Below are positions 35,927-45,088 of a stretch of 64,000 nucleotides of DNA, piece after piece (position 1 is the first letter of the stretch; the number at the start of each line of letters is the position of its first letter). The notes under the pieces were generated by a model. It was not told the DNA's origin. It was given only the letters and a program-made list of their open reading frames with translations, and ran no database searches. Both the position numbers and the translations under genes were made by a program. The DNA is from Rhodobacter maris (GTDB taxonomy: Bacteria > Pseudomonadota > Alphaproteobacteria > Rhodobacterales > Rhodobacteraceae): contig NZ_OBMT01000004.1 in the NCBI RefSeq assembly GCF_900217815.1, positions 124,001-188,000 of the forward strand, in the 5' to 3' direction.

Positions 35927-37359
35927 TACCCCCCGCGCCGCGCTGCGCTGACCCGGAGCGGAAAGACTTTCGCTGCGTTCAGAAGCCAGGCCGGGTCGAA
36001 CACATCCTTCACCCGCATCTGCGCCTCCAGATCCTCGGGCGCAAACTGCACCTCCATCAGATCGCGCTTTTCGAGCCCCACGCCATGTTCGCCGGTGAGG
36101 CACCCCCCCGCCTCGACGCAAAGCTTCAGGATTTCCGCGCCCATCCGCTCGCACAACTCCTGCTGGCCCGGTTCATTGGCGTTGTAAAGGATCAGCGGGT
36201 GCATGTTGCCATCGCCCGCATGAAACACATTGCCGACCTCGAGCCCGAAGGCGCGCGAGATCTCGGAGATCCGCCGCAGCACTTCGGGCAGGGCCGAGAC
36301 CGGAATCGTGCCGTCAAGGCACATGTAATCGCCCTTCTGCCCCATCGCGCCAAAGGCCGATTTGCGCCCGAGCCAGATCCGCTTCGCCTCATCCGGGCTT
36401 TGCGCCTCGCGAAACTCGACCGGATCGTGGCGCGTGGCGATCTGGCGAATGAGGCCAAGCTGCTCGGCGATCTCCGCCTCTGAGCCCTCGCATTCGACGA
36501 TCAAGAGCGCCTCGCAATCGGGGTAGCCGGCATGGCAAAAGGCTTCCGTCGCCTCGATGCAGGGGCGGTCCATGAATTCGATCGCCACGGGCAGGATGCC
36601 CGCGCGGATGATGTCCGCGACACAGGCGCCCGCCACTTCGTTTGACCCGAACCCGATCAGCACCGGGCGCGCCCCCTCGGGCTGGCGCAAGATCCGCAAG
36701 GTCGCCTCGGTCACCACGCCTAGCTGCCCCTCCGAGCCGCAGATCACGCCCAGAAGGTCGAGCCCGCCCGCATCGCACCAGGGGCCGCCGATCGTCACCA
36801 CTTCGCCCTGCATGGTGACCAGCGTGACGCCCATCAGATTGTTCGTCGTCACCCCGTATTTCAGGCAATGTGCGCCGCCCGAATTCATGCCGATATTGCC
36901 CGCAATCGCGCAGGCAAGCTGGCTGGAGGGGTCGGGCGCATAAAACCAGCCCTGCCCCTCGATGGCGCCGGTGACGGAGAGGTTGGTGCGCCCCGCCTCA
37001 ACCCGGATGAAGCGGTTTTCGGTGTCGATCTCGAGCACCCGGTTCATCCGTGCAAGGCCAAGCACCACCGCATCGGCGGAGGGCATGGAGCCGCCCGCAA
37101 GCGAGGTGCCCGCGCCGCGCGGCACCACCGGCACCCGCAACTCGTGGAGAAGCTTGAGACAGGCGGCGACTTCCTCAGTGGTGCGCGGCAGCACCACCGC
37201 GAGCGGCGCGCAGCGATAGGCGGAAAGCGCATCACATTCATAGGCGCGCGTCTCGGCGGGATCGTCGATCACCGCATCGCGCGGCAGCACCTTGCGCAGG
37301 CGTTTGACGATGCGCGCCTTATCGGCCAGCACCTTGGCGCTGGGAACCGGCATTTCCAT
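35926..37359 (-). CDS. glcD: Glycolate oxidase catalytic FAD subunit
   Basis: A 477-residue flavoprotein that oxidises glycolate to glyoxylate. 'VPRGAGTSLAGGSMPS' and 'GNIGMNSGGAHCLKYGVTTNN' are the FAD_binding_4 motifs; 'GNVFHAGDGNMHPLILY' and 'GEHGVGLEKRDLM' are active-site segments of the C-terminal domain. The ATG at 37359 follows GGGAGGAG. It begins the glcDEF operon, used to recover 2-phosphoglycolate or for growth on glycolate. No GlcC regulator is visible nearby. Confidence 0.95.
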   Translation of the reverse strand: MEMPVPSAKVLADKARIVKRLRKVLPRDAVIDDPAETRAYECDALSAYRCAPLAVVLPRTTEEVAACLKLLHELRVPVVPRGAGTSLAGGSMPSADAVVLGLARMNRVLEIDTENRFIRVEAGRTNLSVTGAIEGQGWFYAPDPSSQLACAIAGNIGMNSGGAHCLKYGVTTNNLMGVTLVTMQGEVVTIGGPWCDAGGLDLLGVICGSEGQLGVVTEATLRILRQPEGARPVLIGFGSNEVAGACVADIIRAGILPVAIEFMDRPCIEATEAFCHAGYPDCEALLIVECEGSEAEIAEQLGLIRQIATRHDPVEFREAQSPDEAKRIWLGRKSAFGAMGQKGDYMCLDGTIPVSALPEVLRRISEISRAFGLEVGNVFHAGDGNMHPLILYNANEPGQQELCERMGAEILKLCVEAGGCLTGEHGVGLEKRDLMEVQFAPEDLEAQMRVKDVFDPAWLLNAAKVFPLRVSAARRGG

Positions 37360-37453
37360 GAGCTCTCCTCCCACTCTGGTCAAACTTGATGACCAATTGA
37401 AGGGATTCGCGCAACTGAAACGTCACCGGGCGGCGGGGCAGATCAGCGCAGGA

Positions 37454-38251
37454 TCACCGCAGAATCGGCGGTTTATCCGGGTCCATGCCGGGGGGCGTGC
37501 GGCCAAGCTCCTGCACCTCTTCTTCAACGCGCTCAGGCAGATGCAGCACCAACGCCTTCTCCAGAAGCACGTCCGTGGCGGGATCATCCTCGGCCAGAAA
37601 GGTCACGTCGATCGCCCCGGCCTCAAGCCCCGAAAACACCAGAGCCTCGGCCATCGCCTTGGCAATGCCGGGCTGCGCAGGTTCGGGCGCCCCAAGAAAG
37701 GCGAGCACATGGCCGCGCCCGCCGCCTTCATAGGTCACGCCGCCCAGAAGCGCATCGGTGGCAAGCCCGGCGATCTGCTCGAATTTCGCCTCGAACGCGG
37801 GAAGCAGCAGACCGAGCACCGCGGGCGGAAGGCTTGGCGCCTCAAAGGACACGGGCCGGGCCGAGGTGGCCTCGGGCGCATGGGTGAGCGTGTGGGTGAG
37901 CCATTCCAGCGCCTCGGGCGGAAGCAGCATCGCAGAATCGGCCACGCCCAGATTGATGCCGAGCCCCACCGCCTCGCCTGCGAGGTTTTGCGCAATCACC
38001 CGGCCGGGCAGCGCCGCATAGGGCGCGGGCGCGCCGACAAAGGCCGCGAGCCGCTCCTCAAGGTCGAAGGCAAGGATGAAATCGCCATCCTCGGTGGCAA
38101 AGACCTGCGGCGTGATATCCTCGCCCTCGGGTTCTTCTTCCAGCAGGACGAACAATTCGGCATCCGCGAGCCGGTCATAGACGGCGAGCCGCAAGGCCTC
38201 GTTTTCGGGGTCGTTCTCCATCGCCGCATGGGCGCGGTCATAGGGCGTCAT
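37454..38251 (-). CDS. SseB-like protein
   Basis: A 265-residue acidic protein. 'AVYDRLADAELFVLLEEE' and 'VFATEDGDFILAFDLEERLAAF' match the SseB N-terminal domain; the C-terminal part 'LVFSGLEAGAIDVTFLAEDDP' also fits the family. The biochemical role is not established. It overlaps the UDG-family gene upstream by 14 bases and is followed by glcDEF after about 95 bases. Confidence 0.75.
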   Translation of the reverse strand: MTPYDRAHAAMENDPENEALRLAVYDRLADAELFVLLEEEPEGEDITPQVFATEDGDFILAFDLEERLAAFVGAPAPYAALPGRVIAQNLAGEAVGLGINLGVADSAMLLPPEALEWLTHTLTHAPEATSARPVSFEAPSLPPAVLGLLLPAFEAKFEQIAGLATDALLGGVTYEGGGRGHVLAFLGAPEPAQPGIAKAMAEALVFSGLEAGAIDVTFLAEDDPATDVLLEKALVLHLPERVEEEVQELGRTPPGMDPDKPPILR

Positions 38252-38846
38252 CGAGCACCTCCTTCACCCGGGCGCGCAAGGCGGGCAGCACCTCCGCGGC
38301 AAACCAGGGATTGCGTTTAAGCCATCCCGTATTGCGCCAGGAGGGATGCGGCAAGGGAAAGACGCGGGGCGCATGCGTTTTCCAGCCCGCCACCGCCTGC
38401 GTCAGCCCCCTCTCGCCCAGATGCCACCGGATCGCCGCCCCACCGACCAAGAGCGTTGTCTCAAAGGGCCCAAGCGCCGCAAGCACCCGCGCGCGCCACG
38501 TCTCGGCGCAGAGCTTGGGGGGCGGCAGATCGGCGCCCTTCGCATCATAGCCCGGAAAGCAGAAGGCCATCGGCACAATGGCAATGCGGTCGAGATCATA
38601 AAAAGTGTCTGCGTCGATCCCCATCCAGTCCCGCAGCCGCACGCCCGAAGGGTCGGTGAAGGGCCGCCCAGATTGATGCACCCGCGCCCCCGGCGCCTGC
38701 CCGACGATCAGGAGCCGCGCGCCGGGCCGAAACCACACCACCGGACGCGGCGTATGCGCGCTGGCCGTCGCCGCAAAACGCGCCGCGCAAAGGCGGCAGC
38801 CCTCGATCTCGCGCGCCAGATCCGGCGCTTTTCCCGTCCCGTTCAT
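38238..38846 (-). CDS. Uracil-DNA glycosylase superfamily protein
   Basis: A 202-residue protein. 'ARLLIVGQAPGARVHQSGRPFTD' is the uracil-DNA glycosylase-like motif A (GQAPG), 'AIVPMAFCFPG' follows, and 'FPLPHPSWRNTGW' is motif B. An N-terminal 'CRLCAARF' pair of cysteines could help bind a metal. Whether it removes uracil or acts on another lesion is unknown. ATG 38846 is the first start giving the family N-terminus; it overlaps the SseB-like gene. Confidence 0.82.
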   Translation of the reverse strand: MNGTGKAPDLAREIEGCRLCAARFAATASAHTPRPVVWFRPGARLLIVGQAPGARVHQSGRPFTDPSGVRLRDWMGIDADTFYDLDRIAIVPMAFCFPGYDAKGADLPPPKLCAETWRARVLAALGPFETTLLVGGAAIRWHLGERGLTQAVAGWKTHAPRVFPLPHPSWRNTGWLKRNPWFAAEVLPALRARVKEVLDDAL

Positions 38847-39045
38847 TGCCCGGCTTCGTTTCGCAAGCCGCAACAGAATACCGCGGCGTACCGCGCCCGC
38901 TCCGTTTCGGACATAATGTCGCCCAAAACCCTTCCTAAGAAATTCTCCACCAGTTGCGATCACAATCACCACGATAGCGCGTGAAAAATTACGCGCAATG
39001 CGCCGTGCAAAGGCGTCGCAGGCAGCAAGGAACCGGACCGGGGCA

Positions 39046-39699
39046 ATGCTCGAGTTTAACAACGTCAGCAAGTCCTTCTGGACCGGAAAACAACGGAAGG
39101 TGATCCTCGATCAGGCCTCGTTCCGGGTCGAACTGGGGAATTCGCTTGGCATCCTTGCGCCCAACGGCGCGGGCAAGACCACGATCATCAACATGATGGC
39201 CGGGCTCGAAAAACCCGATGAGGGGGAGATCCGCAAGAGTTGCCGGGTGTCGTTTCCGCTCGGCTTCATGGGCGGGGTGGTGAACCGCCACACCGCGCGC
39301 GAGAATGTGCGGTATATCGCAAGGCTCTATGAGCTCGACCCCGATTATGTCGAGGCTTTCTGCCGCTGGCTTTGCGGCATCGAGGAATATTTCGACATGC
39401 CGGTCGGCACCTACAGCCAGGGCATGCGATCGCGGCTGACGTTTTCGCTGCTGCTCGCGCTCGAATTCGACATTTATCTGATCGACGAGGGCATGCCCTC
39501 GACCACCGATGTGGAGTTCAATCGCAAGGCAGGCTCGATCCTGCGCGACCGGCTCCAGGATGCCACTGTCGTCGTCGTCTCGCACCAGGCCAGCACGCTG
39601 GAGAAATTCTGCCGCAGCGCGGCGGTGCTGCGCGACGGCCAGCTTTACCTGTTCGACACGCTCGAAGAAGCAAAACGGATGTATGATTACCATGCCTAA
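39046..39699 (+). CDS. kpsT: Polysaccharide export ABC transporter ATPase
   Basis: A 217-residue ATPase of the KpsT/CtrD type. 'MLEFNNVSKSFWTG' starts it, Walker A is APNGAGKTT (38-46), 'YSQGMRSR' replaces the usual LSGGQ, and Walker B is YLIDEGMP. It should power export of a capsule-like polysaccharide across the inner membrane. Its stop overlaps the start of the KpsE-like gene by eight bases. The permease partner (KpsM) is not in the window, so it must be elsewhere or be supplied by another system. Confidence 0.88.
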   Translation: MLEFNNVSKSFWTGKQRKVILDQASFRVELGNSLGILAPNGAGKTTIINMMAGLEKPDEGEIRKSCRVSFPLGFMGGVVNRHTARENVRYIARLYELDPDYVEAFCRWLCGIEEYFDMPVGTYSQGMRSRLTFSLLLALEFDIYLIDEGMPSTTDVEFNRKAGSILRDRLQDATVVVVSHQASTLEKFCRSAAVLRDGQLYLFDTLEEAKRMYDYHA

Positions 39700-41557
39700 G
39701 GCCGCACGTTACCGCATCCGCATCGCCAGTGCCGAGGATCCGGCCCCCCTCGCCGCTCCGGAGCCGGCGATCCGGCGAAATGCGCTCGAAACCATGTTGC
39801 GCCGCCGGGCCGAGGCCGCCGGGCCGAACGCGGCCACGCTCCCTGCCGCGAACCAGCCCGCCCCCTCGGTCGATCCGATGCGCCTGTTCGAGCCGCAAGA
39901 CGATGGCTTCGGCGATCAGGTCTTTCCCACCGCCGCGCCGCGCAAGGCCGATGAGACCGGCACGGAAGACGGCGCCGCAGCCGGGGTGAAGCCGCAAGAC
40001 GCGGCGGAACCGCAGATCCTCGCGCCGAAGGAGCAAACCTCCGAAGAGGAGATCGAGGCGATCCGCGCCGAGGGGCTGACGGGGCGGCAATTGCGGCTCG
40101 CGCGCCGCACCGCGCAAAAACATGGAATCGAGGCCACGTCTGATTTTGAGGCGGTGCGGATCCTGCGTCGGCGCGGCATCGATCCGTTCGACCGCGGCGC
40201 GCTGCTCGCGCTAGAAAAGGCGAACGAGGTGGCGGTGGCAGAGGCGACCGCGCGCGCGATCCCCGCTCTCGCGACGCAGGGCTCCACCGGCTCGCAGGCG
40301 CTTGCCCGGATCGAGAGTGCGGGGGCCGATTCTCGCGTGCAACTGCCGCAGACCACATCGGGCGCACCGCTTCCCGCGCCGCAGGGCGCACCTCTCGACG
40401 AGGGCGCACGGGCCCGCGAAATCATCCGCATCCAGCGCGACATCGCCAAACGCCGCCGCCACCGGCTGGCCCTTCTGGCCGCGCGACTGGCCTTCTTCGT
40501 GTTTTTGCCGACGCTGATCGCGGGCTGGTACTACTTTGTCATCGCCACGCCGATGTATGCGACGAAAACCGAATTCGTGATCCAGAAAGCCGATGGCATG
40601 TCGGGCGCTTCGGGGCTCGGCTCGCTCTTCTCCGGCACCCAGCTCGCCACCAACCAGGATTCGGTGACGGTGCAGAGCTTCCTGCAATCACGCGACGCGA
40701 TGATGCGGCTCGAGGCTGACAAGCATTTCAAGGAGCATTTCGCGCAGCCCGGCATCGACCCGCTGCAACGGCTCGACACCGATGCCACCAACGAGGCGGC
40801 CTACAAGGTCTTCAAACGCAATGTGAAAATCGGTTACGATCCGTCCGAGGGGGTGGTGCGGATGGAGGTTGTTGCCGCTGATCCGGCCGTGTCGAAGGCG
40901 TTTTCCGAAGCGCTGATCTCCTATGCCGAGGAACAGGTCGACAAACTCACCTCGCGGCTGCGCGAAGACCAGATGCGCGGCGCCCGGGAAAGCTATGCCG
41001 ATGCCGAGGCAAAAGTCTTTGCCGCCCAGGCAAAAGTGCTCGATCTGCAAGAGAAGGTGGGCATCCTCGACCCGCTGGCCGAGAGCAGCGCGGTGATGAG
41101 CCAGGTGACGGCTTTCGAGACCGAATTGCAGAAGAAACGGCTCGAACTCGGCCAGCTTCTGGATAACGCCAGCCCGAGCCAGGCGCGCGTGGCCGGGGTG
41201 AAAGGCGATATCGCCCGGCTTGAGGGGCTGATTGTCGATCTGCGCAAGCAGCTCACCGAACGCACCGGCTCGACCGAATCGCTCGCAGCCGTCACCGGGC
41301 AGTTGCGCATCGCCGAAGCGGAGCTGGCCACGCGCCAGCAATTGCTCGCGGCCGCCGCACAACAGATGGAGGTGGCGCGGATCGAGGCGAACAAGCAGGT
41401 GCGCTACCTTGAGACAGGCGTGCGGCCGGTGGCGCCGGATGAACCCACCTATCCGCGCGCTTTCGAGGATACGCTGCTGGCCTTTCTGATCTTTTCGGGT
41501 ATTTACCTGATGCTGTCGCTGACCGCCTCGATCCTGCGCGAACAGGTTTCGAGCTGA
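39692..41557 (+). CDS. kpsE: KpsE-like polysaccharide export inner-membrane protein
   Basis: A 621-residue protein with an unusually long N-terminal cytoplasmic part (about 255 residues, Ala/Pro/acid-rich and largely disordered, with one ordered segment 'GLTGRQLRLARRTAQKHGI'). TM1 spans about residues 259-284 and TM2 about 594-614. Between them the periplasmic part starts 'TPMYATKTEFVIQKADGM', characteristic of CtrB/KpsE, and has a long coiled coil. It bridges the ABC exporter to the outer membrane. Start is ATG 39692 inside the end of the ATPase gene. Confidence 0.85.
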   Translation: MPKAARYRIRIASAEDPAPLAAPEPAIRRNALETMLRRRAEAAGPNAATLPAANQPAPSVDPMRLFEPQDDGFGDQVFPTAAPRKADETGTEDGAAAGVKPQDAAEPQILAPKEQTSEEEIEAIRAEGLTGRQLRLARRTAQKHGIEATSDFEAVRILRRRGIDPFDRGALLALEKANEVAVAEATARAIPALATQGSTGSQALARIESAGADSRVQLPQTTSGAPLPAPQGAPLDEGARAREIIRIQRDIAKRRRHRLALLAARLAFFVFLPTLIAGWYYFVIATPMYATKTEFVIQKADGMSGASGLGSLFSGTQLATNQDSVTVQSFLQSRDAMMRLEADKHFKEHFAQPGIDPLQRLDTDATNEAAYKVFKRNVKIGYDPSEGVVRMEVVAADPAVSKAFSEALISYAEEQVDKLTSRLREDQMRGARESYADAEAKVFAAQAKVLDLQEKVGILDPLAESSAVMSQVTAFETELQKKRLELGQLLDNASPSQARVAGVKGDIARLEGLIVDLRKQLTERTGSTESLAAVTGQLRIAEAELATRQQLLAAAAQQMEVARIEANKQVRYLETGVRPVAPDEPTYPRAFEDTLLAFLIFSGIYLMLSLTASILREQVSS

Positions 41558-41587
41558 ACGGCCGGCCCTAGACCCTCAGGAGGCCCC

Positions 41588-42421
41588 ATGAAGACGATAG
41601 CCCTCGACCGGCTGCGCATCGGCAACGACCAGCCGCTCACCGTGATCGCGGGGCCCTGCCAGCTCGAAAGCCTCGCCCATGCGATGATGATCGCGGAGCG
41701 GATGGCAGAGATCTGCGCCGCCAACGGGGCGCAGTTCATCTTCAAGGGCAGCTATGACAAGGCCAACCGCACCAGCCTCAAAGGCAAGCGCGGGCTCGGG
41801 CTGGATGCCGGGCTTGCGGTGCTGGAGACGGTGCGCGCCAAGCTCGGCTGCCCGGTGCTGACCGACATCCACGATGCGGAACAGGCGCGCGTGGTGGCGC
41901 AAGTGGTCGATGTGATCCAGATCCCGGCCTTTCTCTGCCGCCAGACCGACCTTTTGCTCGCCGCGGGCGATACCGGGCGGGTGGTGAACATCAAGAAGGG
42001 CCAGTTCCTCGCGCCCTGGGACATGCCGAATGTGGCCGAAAAGGTCGCCTCGACCGGCAATGAGCGGATCCTGCTCACCGAGCGCGGGAGTTCTTTCGGC
42101 TACAACACGCTCGTGGCCGACATGCGCGGCCTGCCGACGATGATGAAGACCGGCTATCCGGTGATCATGGATGCAACCCATTCGGTGCAGCAACCCGGCG
42201 GGCTCGGCGGCGCCTCGGGCGGGCAGCGCGAGATGGCGCCGGTGATGGCGCGCGCCGCGGTGAGCCTTGGCATCGCCGGGGTCTTCATAGAAACACATGA
42301 GGCCCCCGACACGGCCCCCTCGGACGGGCCGAACATGATCGCGCTGGATCAGATGCCGAAGCTGATGGCCTCGCTGATGGCCTTTGATCGGCTCGCGAAA
42401 GAAGACCCGATCCGCCTCTAA
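41588..42421 (+). CDS. kdsA: 3-deoxy-8-phosphooctulonate (Kdo-8-P) synthase
   Basis: A 277-residue aldolase-type enzyme that condenses PEP and arabinose-5-phosphate to Kdo-8-phosphate, needed for lipopolysaccharide and some capsules. 'VIAGPCQLES', 'FKGSYDKANRTS', 'TDIHDAEQA', 'IKKGQFLAPWDM' and 'DATHSVQQPGG' are family motifs. AGGAGG lies before the start. It is 30 bases after the kpsE-like gene on the same strand, so Kdo supply is tied to polysaccharide export, consistent with a Kdo-linked capsule. Confidence 0.96.
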   Translation: MKTIALDRLRIGNDQPLTVIAGPCQLESLAHAMMIAERMAEICAANGAQFIFKGSYDKANRTSLKGKRGLGLDAGLAVLETVRAKLGCPVLTDIHDAEQARVVAQVVDVIQIPAFLCRQTDLLLAAGDTGRVVNIKKGQFLAPWDMPNVAEKVASTGNERILLTERGSSFGYNTLVADMRGLPTMMKTGYPVIMDATHSVQQPGGLGGASGGQREMAPVMARAAVSLGIAGVFIETHEAPDTAPSDGPNMIALDQMPKLMASLMAFDRLAKEDPIRL

Positions 42422-42446
42422 CCAAGTCTGCGGGGGCGCTGCCCGC

Positions 42447-43631
42447 TCAGATCACTTGCGCCGCCGCCCAGGCGGAAGACCAGGCCCACTGGAAATTATA
42501 GCCGCCGAGCCAGCCCGTCACATCGACCACCTCGCCGATGAAATGGAGCCCCGGGATCGCCTTCGCTTCCAGCGTCTTCGCGTCGAGCGCCTCGGTCGCC
42601 ACGCCGCCCACCGTCACCTCGGCGGTGCGGTAGCCCTCGCTGCCGACCGGGCGGATCTGCCAGTCCTGTGCGCGGGAGACGAGCGGGCCGAGCGCGCGGT
42701 TGGAGAGATCGGCGAGCCGCCCGGAAACCCCCGACTCGGCCACCAGAACCTGCGCGAGCTTTTCCGGCAGGAGCCGCGCCAGCGCCGTCTGCACCGCGAT
42801 CCGGCCGGTCTCGGCGCGGATCGCGGCGAGTTCGGCCACAAGGTCGCGACCCGGCGCGAGGTCGATGGTGAGCCCCTCCCCCGGCTGCCAGTAGCTCGAG
42901 GCCTGCAGGATCGCCGGGCCGGAGAGGCCGCGATGGGTGAAGAGCAGCGCCTCGTCAAAAACGCGCTTGGCCACGCGCACGCGTGCGGGCAAGCTGATGC
43001 CCGCCAGCGGCGCCGTGCGCGCCAGATCCTGCTCGGCAAAGGTGAGCGGCACGAGGCCGGGGCGGGTTTCGGTGACGCGGAGCCCAAAGCTTTCGGCAAT
43101 CTTGTAACCAAGCCCGCTCGCGCCGATTTTCGGGATCGATTTGCCACCCGTGGCCACGATCACCCGCGGCGCGCGCAACTCCCCCTCGGAGGTCCTCACC
43201 ACGAAGCCCTCCGCCGCGCGGTCCACCGCCTCGACCGCCACGCCAAGGCGCAGCGCCCCCTCCGGCAGGGCGGCACAGAAATGCTCGACAAGCCGGTGCG
43301 CCTTGCCATCAAAGAAGAGCTGGCCCGAGTGTTTCTCATGCCAGGGGATGCCCGCCGCCTCGATCCGCGCGATCATGTCCCGCGCCGTGAAGCGCGACAG
43401 GGCCGAAAGCGCAAAGCGCGGATTTTCCGACAGGAATCGCTCTGGCGCGTTTTGACGTGTCAGCGACTGGTTGGTGAAGTTGCATCGCCCGCCGCCGGAA
43501 ATGCGGATCTTTTCCCCCGGCCGCGCGGCATGGTCGAGCACGACAACACGCCGCCCGCGCGCCGCGGCTTCAACGCCGCAAAAGAGCCCCGCCGCACCGG
43601 CGCCCAGGATGATTGCATCGAATGTACTCAT
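42447..43631 (-). CDS. BaiN/RdsA-family NAD(P)/FAD-dependent oxidoreductase
   Basis: A 394-residue flavoprotein of the HI0933/BaiN family. 'DAIILGAGAAGLFCGVEAA' is the FAD Rossmann motif, 'PGEKIRISGGGRCNFTN' is the family signature, 'PRVIVATGGKSIPKIG' is conserved and 'IPGLHFIGEVVDVTGWLGGYNFQWAWSSAW' ends the protein. The natural substrate is not known; relatives act on bile acid intermediates. It is convergent with kdsA and lies near tRNA-Gln. Confidence 0.87.
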   Translation of the reverse strand: MSTFDAIILGAGAAGLFCGVEAAARGRRVVVLDHAARPGEKIRISGGGRCNFTNQSLTRQNAPERFLSENPRFALSALSRFTARDMIARIEAAGIPWHEKHSGQLFFDGKAHRLVEHFCAALPEGALRLGVAVEAVDRAAEGFVVRTSEGELRAPRVIVATGGKSIPKIGASGLGYKIAESFGLRVTETRPGLVPLTFAEQDLARTAPLAGISLPARVRVAKRVFDEALLFTHRGLSGPAILQASSYWQPGEGLTIDLAPGRDLVAELAAIRAETGRIAVQTALARLLPEKLAQVLVAESGVSGRLADLSNRALGPLVSRAQDWQIRPVGSEGYRTAEVTVGGVATEALDAKTLEAKAIPGLHFIGEVVDVTGWLGGYNFQWAWSSAWAAAQVI

Positions 43632-43730
43632 TCCCCGTGCCTGCCTGCGCGCGCGCGAAAAGGCAACGAATTTCGCGCATTTTCCTCTTGCGCGCCCCAT
43701 CGGCCTTGGCTAAACACCGCCGCACAGAGT

Positions 43731-43805
<75 letters not shown>

Positions 43806-43925
43806 ACTCTCCCGGATCAGCGTTGAAGAACAGATCCCTTGCCCTTGCGGCCCGGGCATTCTGGGGGCAGTTTGCACAAAGGGTTACTCGACACCCCGTG
43901 CATCTCTTTCGAACCCGAAGCGGCA

Positions 43926-44090
43926 AAGACCTCGCCAGCGACTTTGAGAAGCCCCCCGTTCTCGCTCCAACGCTCCCGCCGGTTGTAGAGTGTCTTGGCA
44001 GGACCAGACGACAGTCCAGTGGACCGTCGCCCCGACGAACGGCTTCAGACGCTCGATCTGCACTTCGGCTAGCCAATAAAGATTGCTCAT
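43926..44090 (-). pseudogene. Decayed IS5-family transposase fragment
   Basis: On the minus strand the start 'MSNLYWLAEVQIERLKPF' is the N-terminus of IS5/IS427-type transposases. About 22 codons later the sequence jumps, and a frameshifted frame reads 'KTLYNRRERWSENGG', a downstream part of the same transposase. A large internal deletion and a frameshift leave no active gene. It shows that an insertion sequence was once next to tRNA-Gln. Exact borders and terminal repeats are not clear; the remaining parts of 43806-44238 hold no recognised gene. Confidence 0.72.
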
Positions 44091-44238
44091 GATCAGGTCT
44101 CCCTGCGGTGCCTGAATCACGCCGGATACCTGAAATCAATGGGCCTAGCGCTCAGGCTTGGGGGACGGCGTAGACCTGCGTCACGGTCCGCGCAGAGCGA
44201 ACCTGTCATGAAAGCTTCACGCGACACCTAGTAAAAAA

Positions 44239-44260
44239 TCCATTATTCCTAAATTATGGA
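44239..44260 (+). promoter_or_regulatory. Probable ArsR operator overlapping the arsRC start codon
   Basis: A 22-base near-perfect palindrome: TCCATTATT on the left is matched by AATTATGGA on the right across a short centre, with one mismatch in nine. The right arm includes the ATG at 44256, so a bound repressor would block both promoter and initiation. The region is AT-rich. No ribosome site lies before the ATG, so the gene may use a leaderless transcript. Confidence 0.62.
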
Positions 44261-45086
44261 ACATACGATCGCCCCCGCCTTTGCCTGCCTTGGCCATCCC
44301 GGCCGCCTTGCCGTGTTTCGGCTTCTCATGCGCTTTGCGCCGCAGGGCGTGCGGCCCACCGAAATCGCCGCCGCGCTGGGGCTGAAGCAGAACACGCTCT
44401 CGCATCATCTGGCTGACCTCACCGCCTGCTCTCTGGTGCAGGTGCGCCGCGAGGGGCGCTCGCTGTTCTACGCCGTCGATCTGCACAAAACCGAAGCGCT
44501 GATCGGCTACCTCGCGCTCGATCTGGGCCGTGCCCGCCCCGACCTGATGCCCAAAGCCCTCAGCCAAAAGGCAAATCTCATGCCCGACACCGCCTTTAAC
44601 GTGCTGTTCATCTGTTCGGGAAATTCTGCCCGCTCAATCTTTGCCGAGGCGCTTCTGCGCGATCTTGGCGGGGCAAGGTTCATCGCCCATTCGGCGGGCA
44701 CAAGGCCCGGCACCACGATCAACCCCTTTGCGCTCGAGGTGCTCGCGCGCAATGGACATGACACCGCCGGCCTGCGCGCCAAGCATCTGTCCGAGTTTCA
44801 AGGCCCTGCCGCGCCGCACATGAATTTCGTCTTCACCGTTTGCGATACGGCAGCCGCCGAGGACTGCCCGCCCTGGCCCGGCCAGCCGATCACCGGCCAT
44901 TGGGGCCTGCCCGACCCGGTGAAGGCCACCGGCACCGAAGCGGAAAAGGCGCTCGTCTTCGCGCAGACCTATGGCGCGCTGCGGGCCCGCATCGCGGCCT
45001 TTGTCGAACTGCCCTTCGACACGCTCGACCGTCTTGCCCTGCAAACCCGCGTCGATACGATCGGCACAACGCTTGAAAAGGACTGA
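44256..45086 (+). CDS. ArsR repressor - arsenate reductase (LMW phosphatase type) fusion
   Basis: A 276-residue fusion. Residues 1-105 form an ArsR/SmtB winged helix ('[13 protein letters not shown]', '[15 protein letters not shown]', '[10 protein letters not shown]'). Residues 110-276 form an LMW-phosphatase-type domain with the P-loop CSGNSAR (Cys120, Arg126) and 'GLPDP' with general acid Asp220. The first half should sense arsenite and repress the operon; the second can reduce arsenate or act in arseno-sugar steps. It begins an operon with gapdh and arsJ, which make and export 1-arseno-3-phosphoglycerate. Confidence 0.9.
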   Translation: MEHTIAPAFACLGHPGRLAVFRLLMRFAPQGVRPTEIAAALGLKQNTLSHHLADLTACSLVQVRREGRSLFYAVDLHKTEALIGYLALDLGRARPDLMPKALSQKANLMPDTAFNVLFICSGNSARSIFAEALLRDLGGARFIAHSAGTRPGTTINPFALEVLARNGHDTAGLRAKHLSEFQGPAAPHMNFVFTVCDTAAAEDCPPWPGQPITGHWGLPDPVKATGTEAEKALVFAQTYGALRARIAAFVELPFDTLDRLALQTRVDTIGTTLEKD

Positions 45087-45088
45087 CC

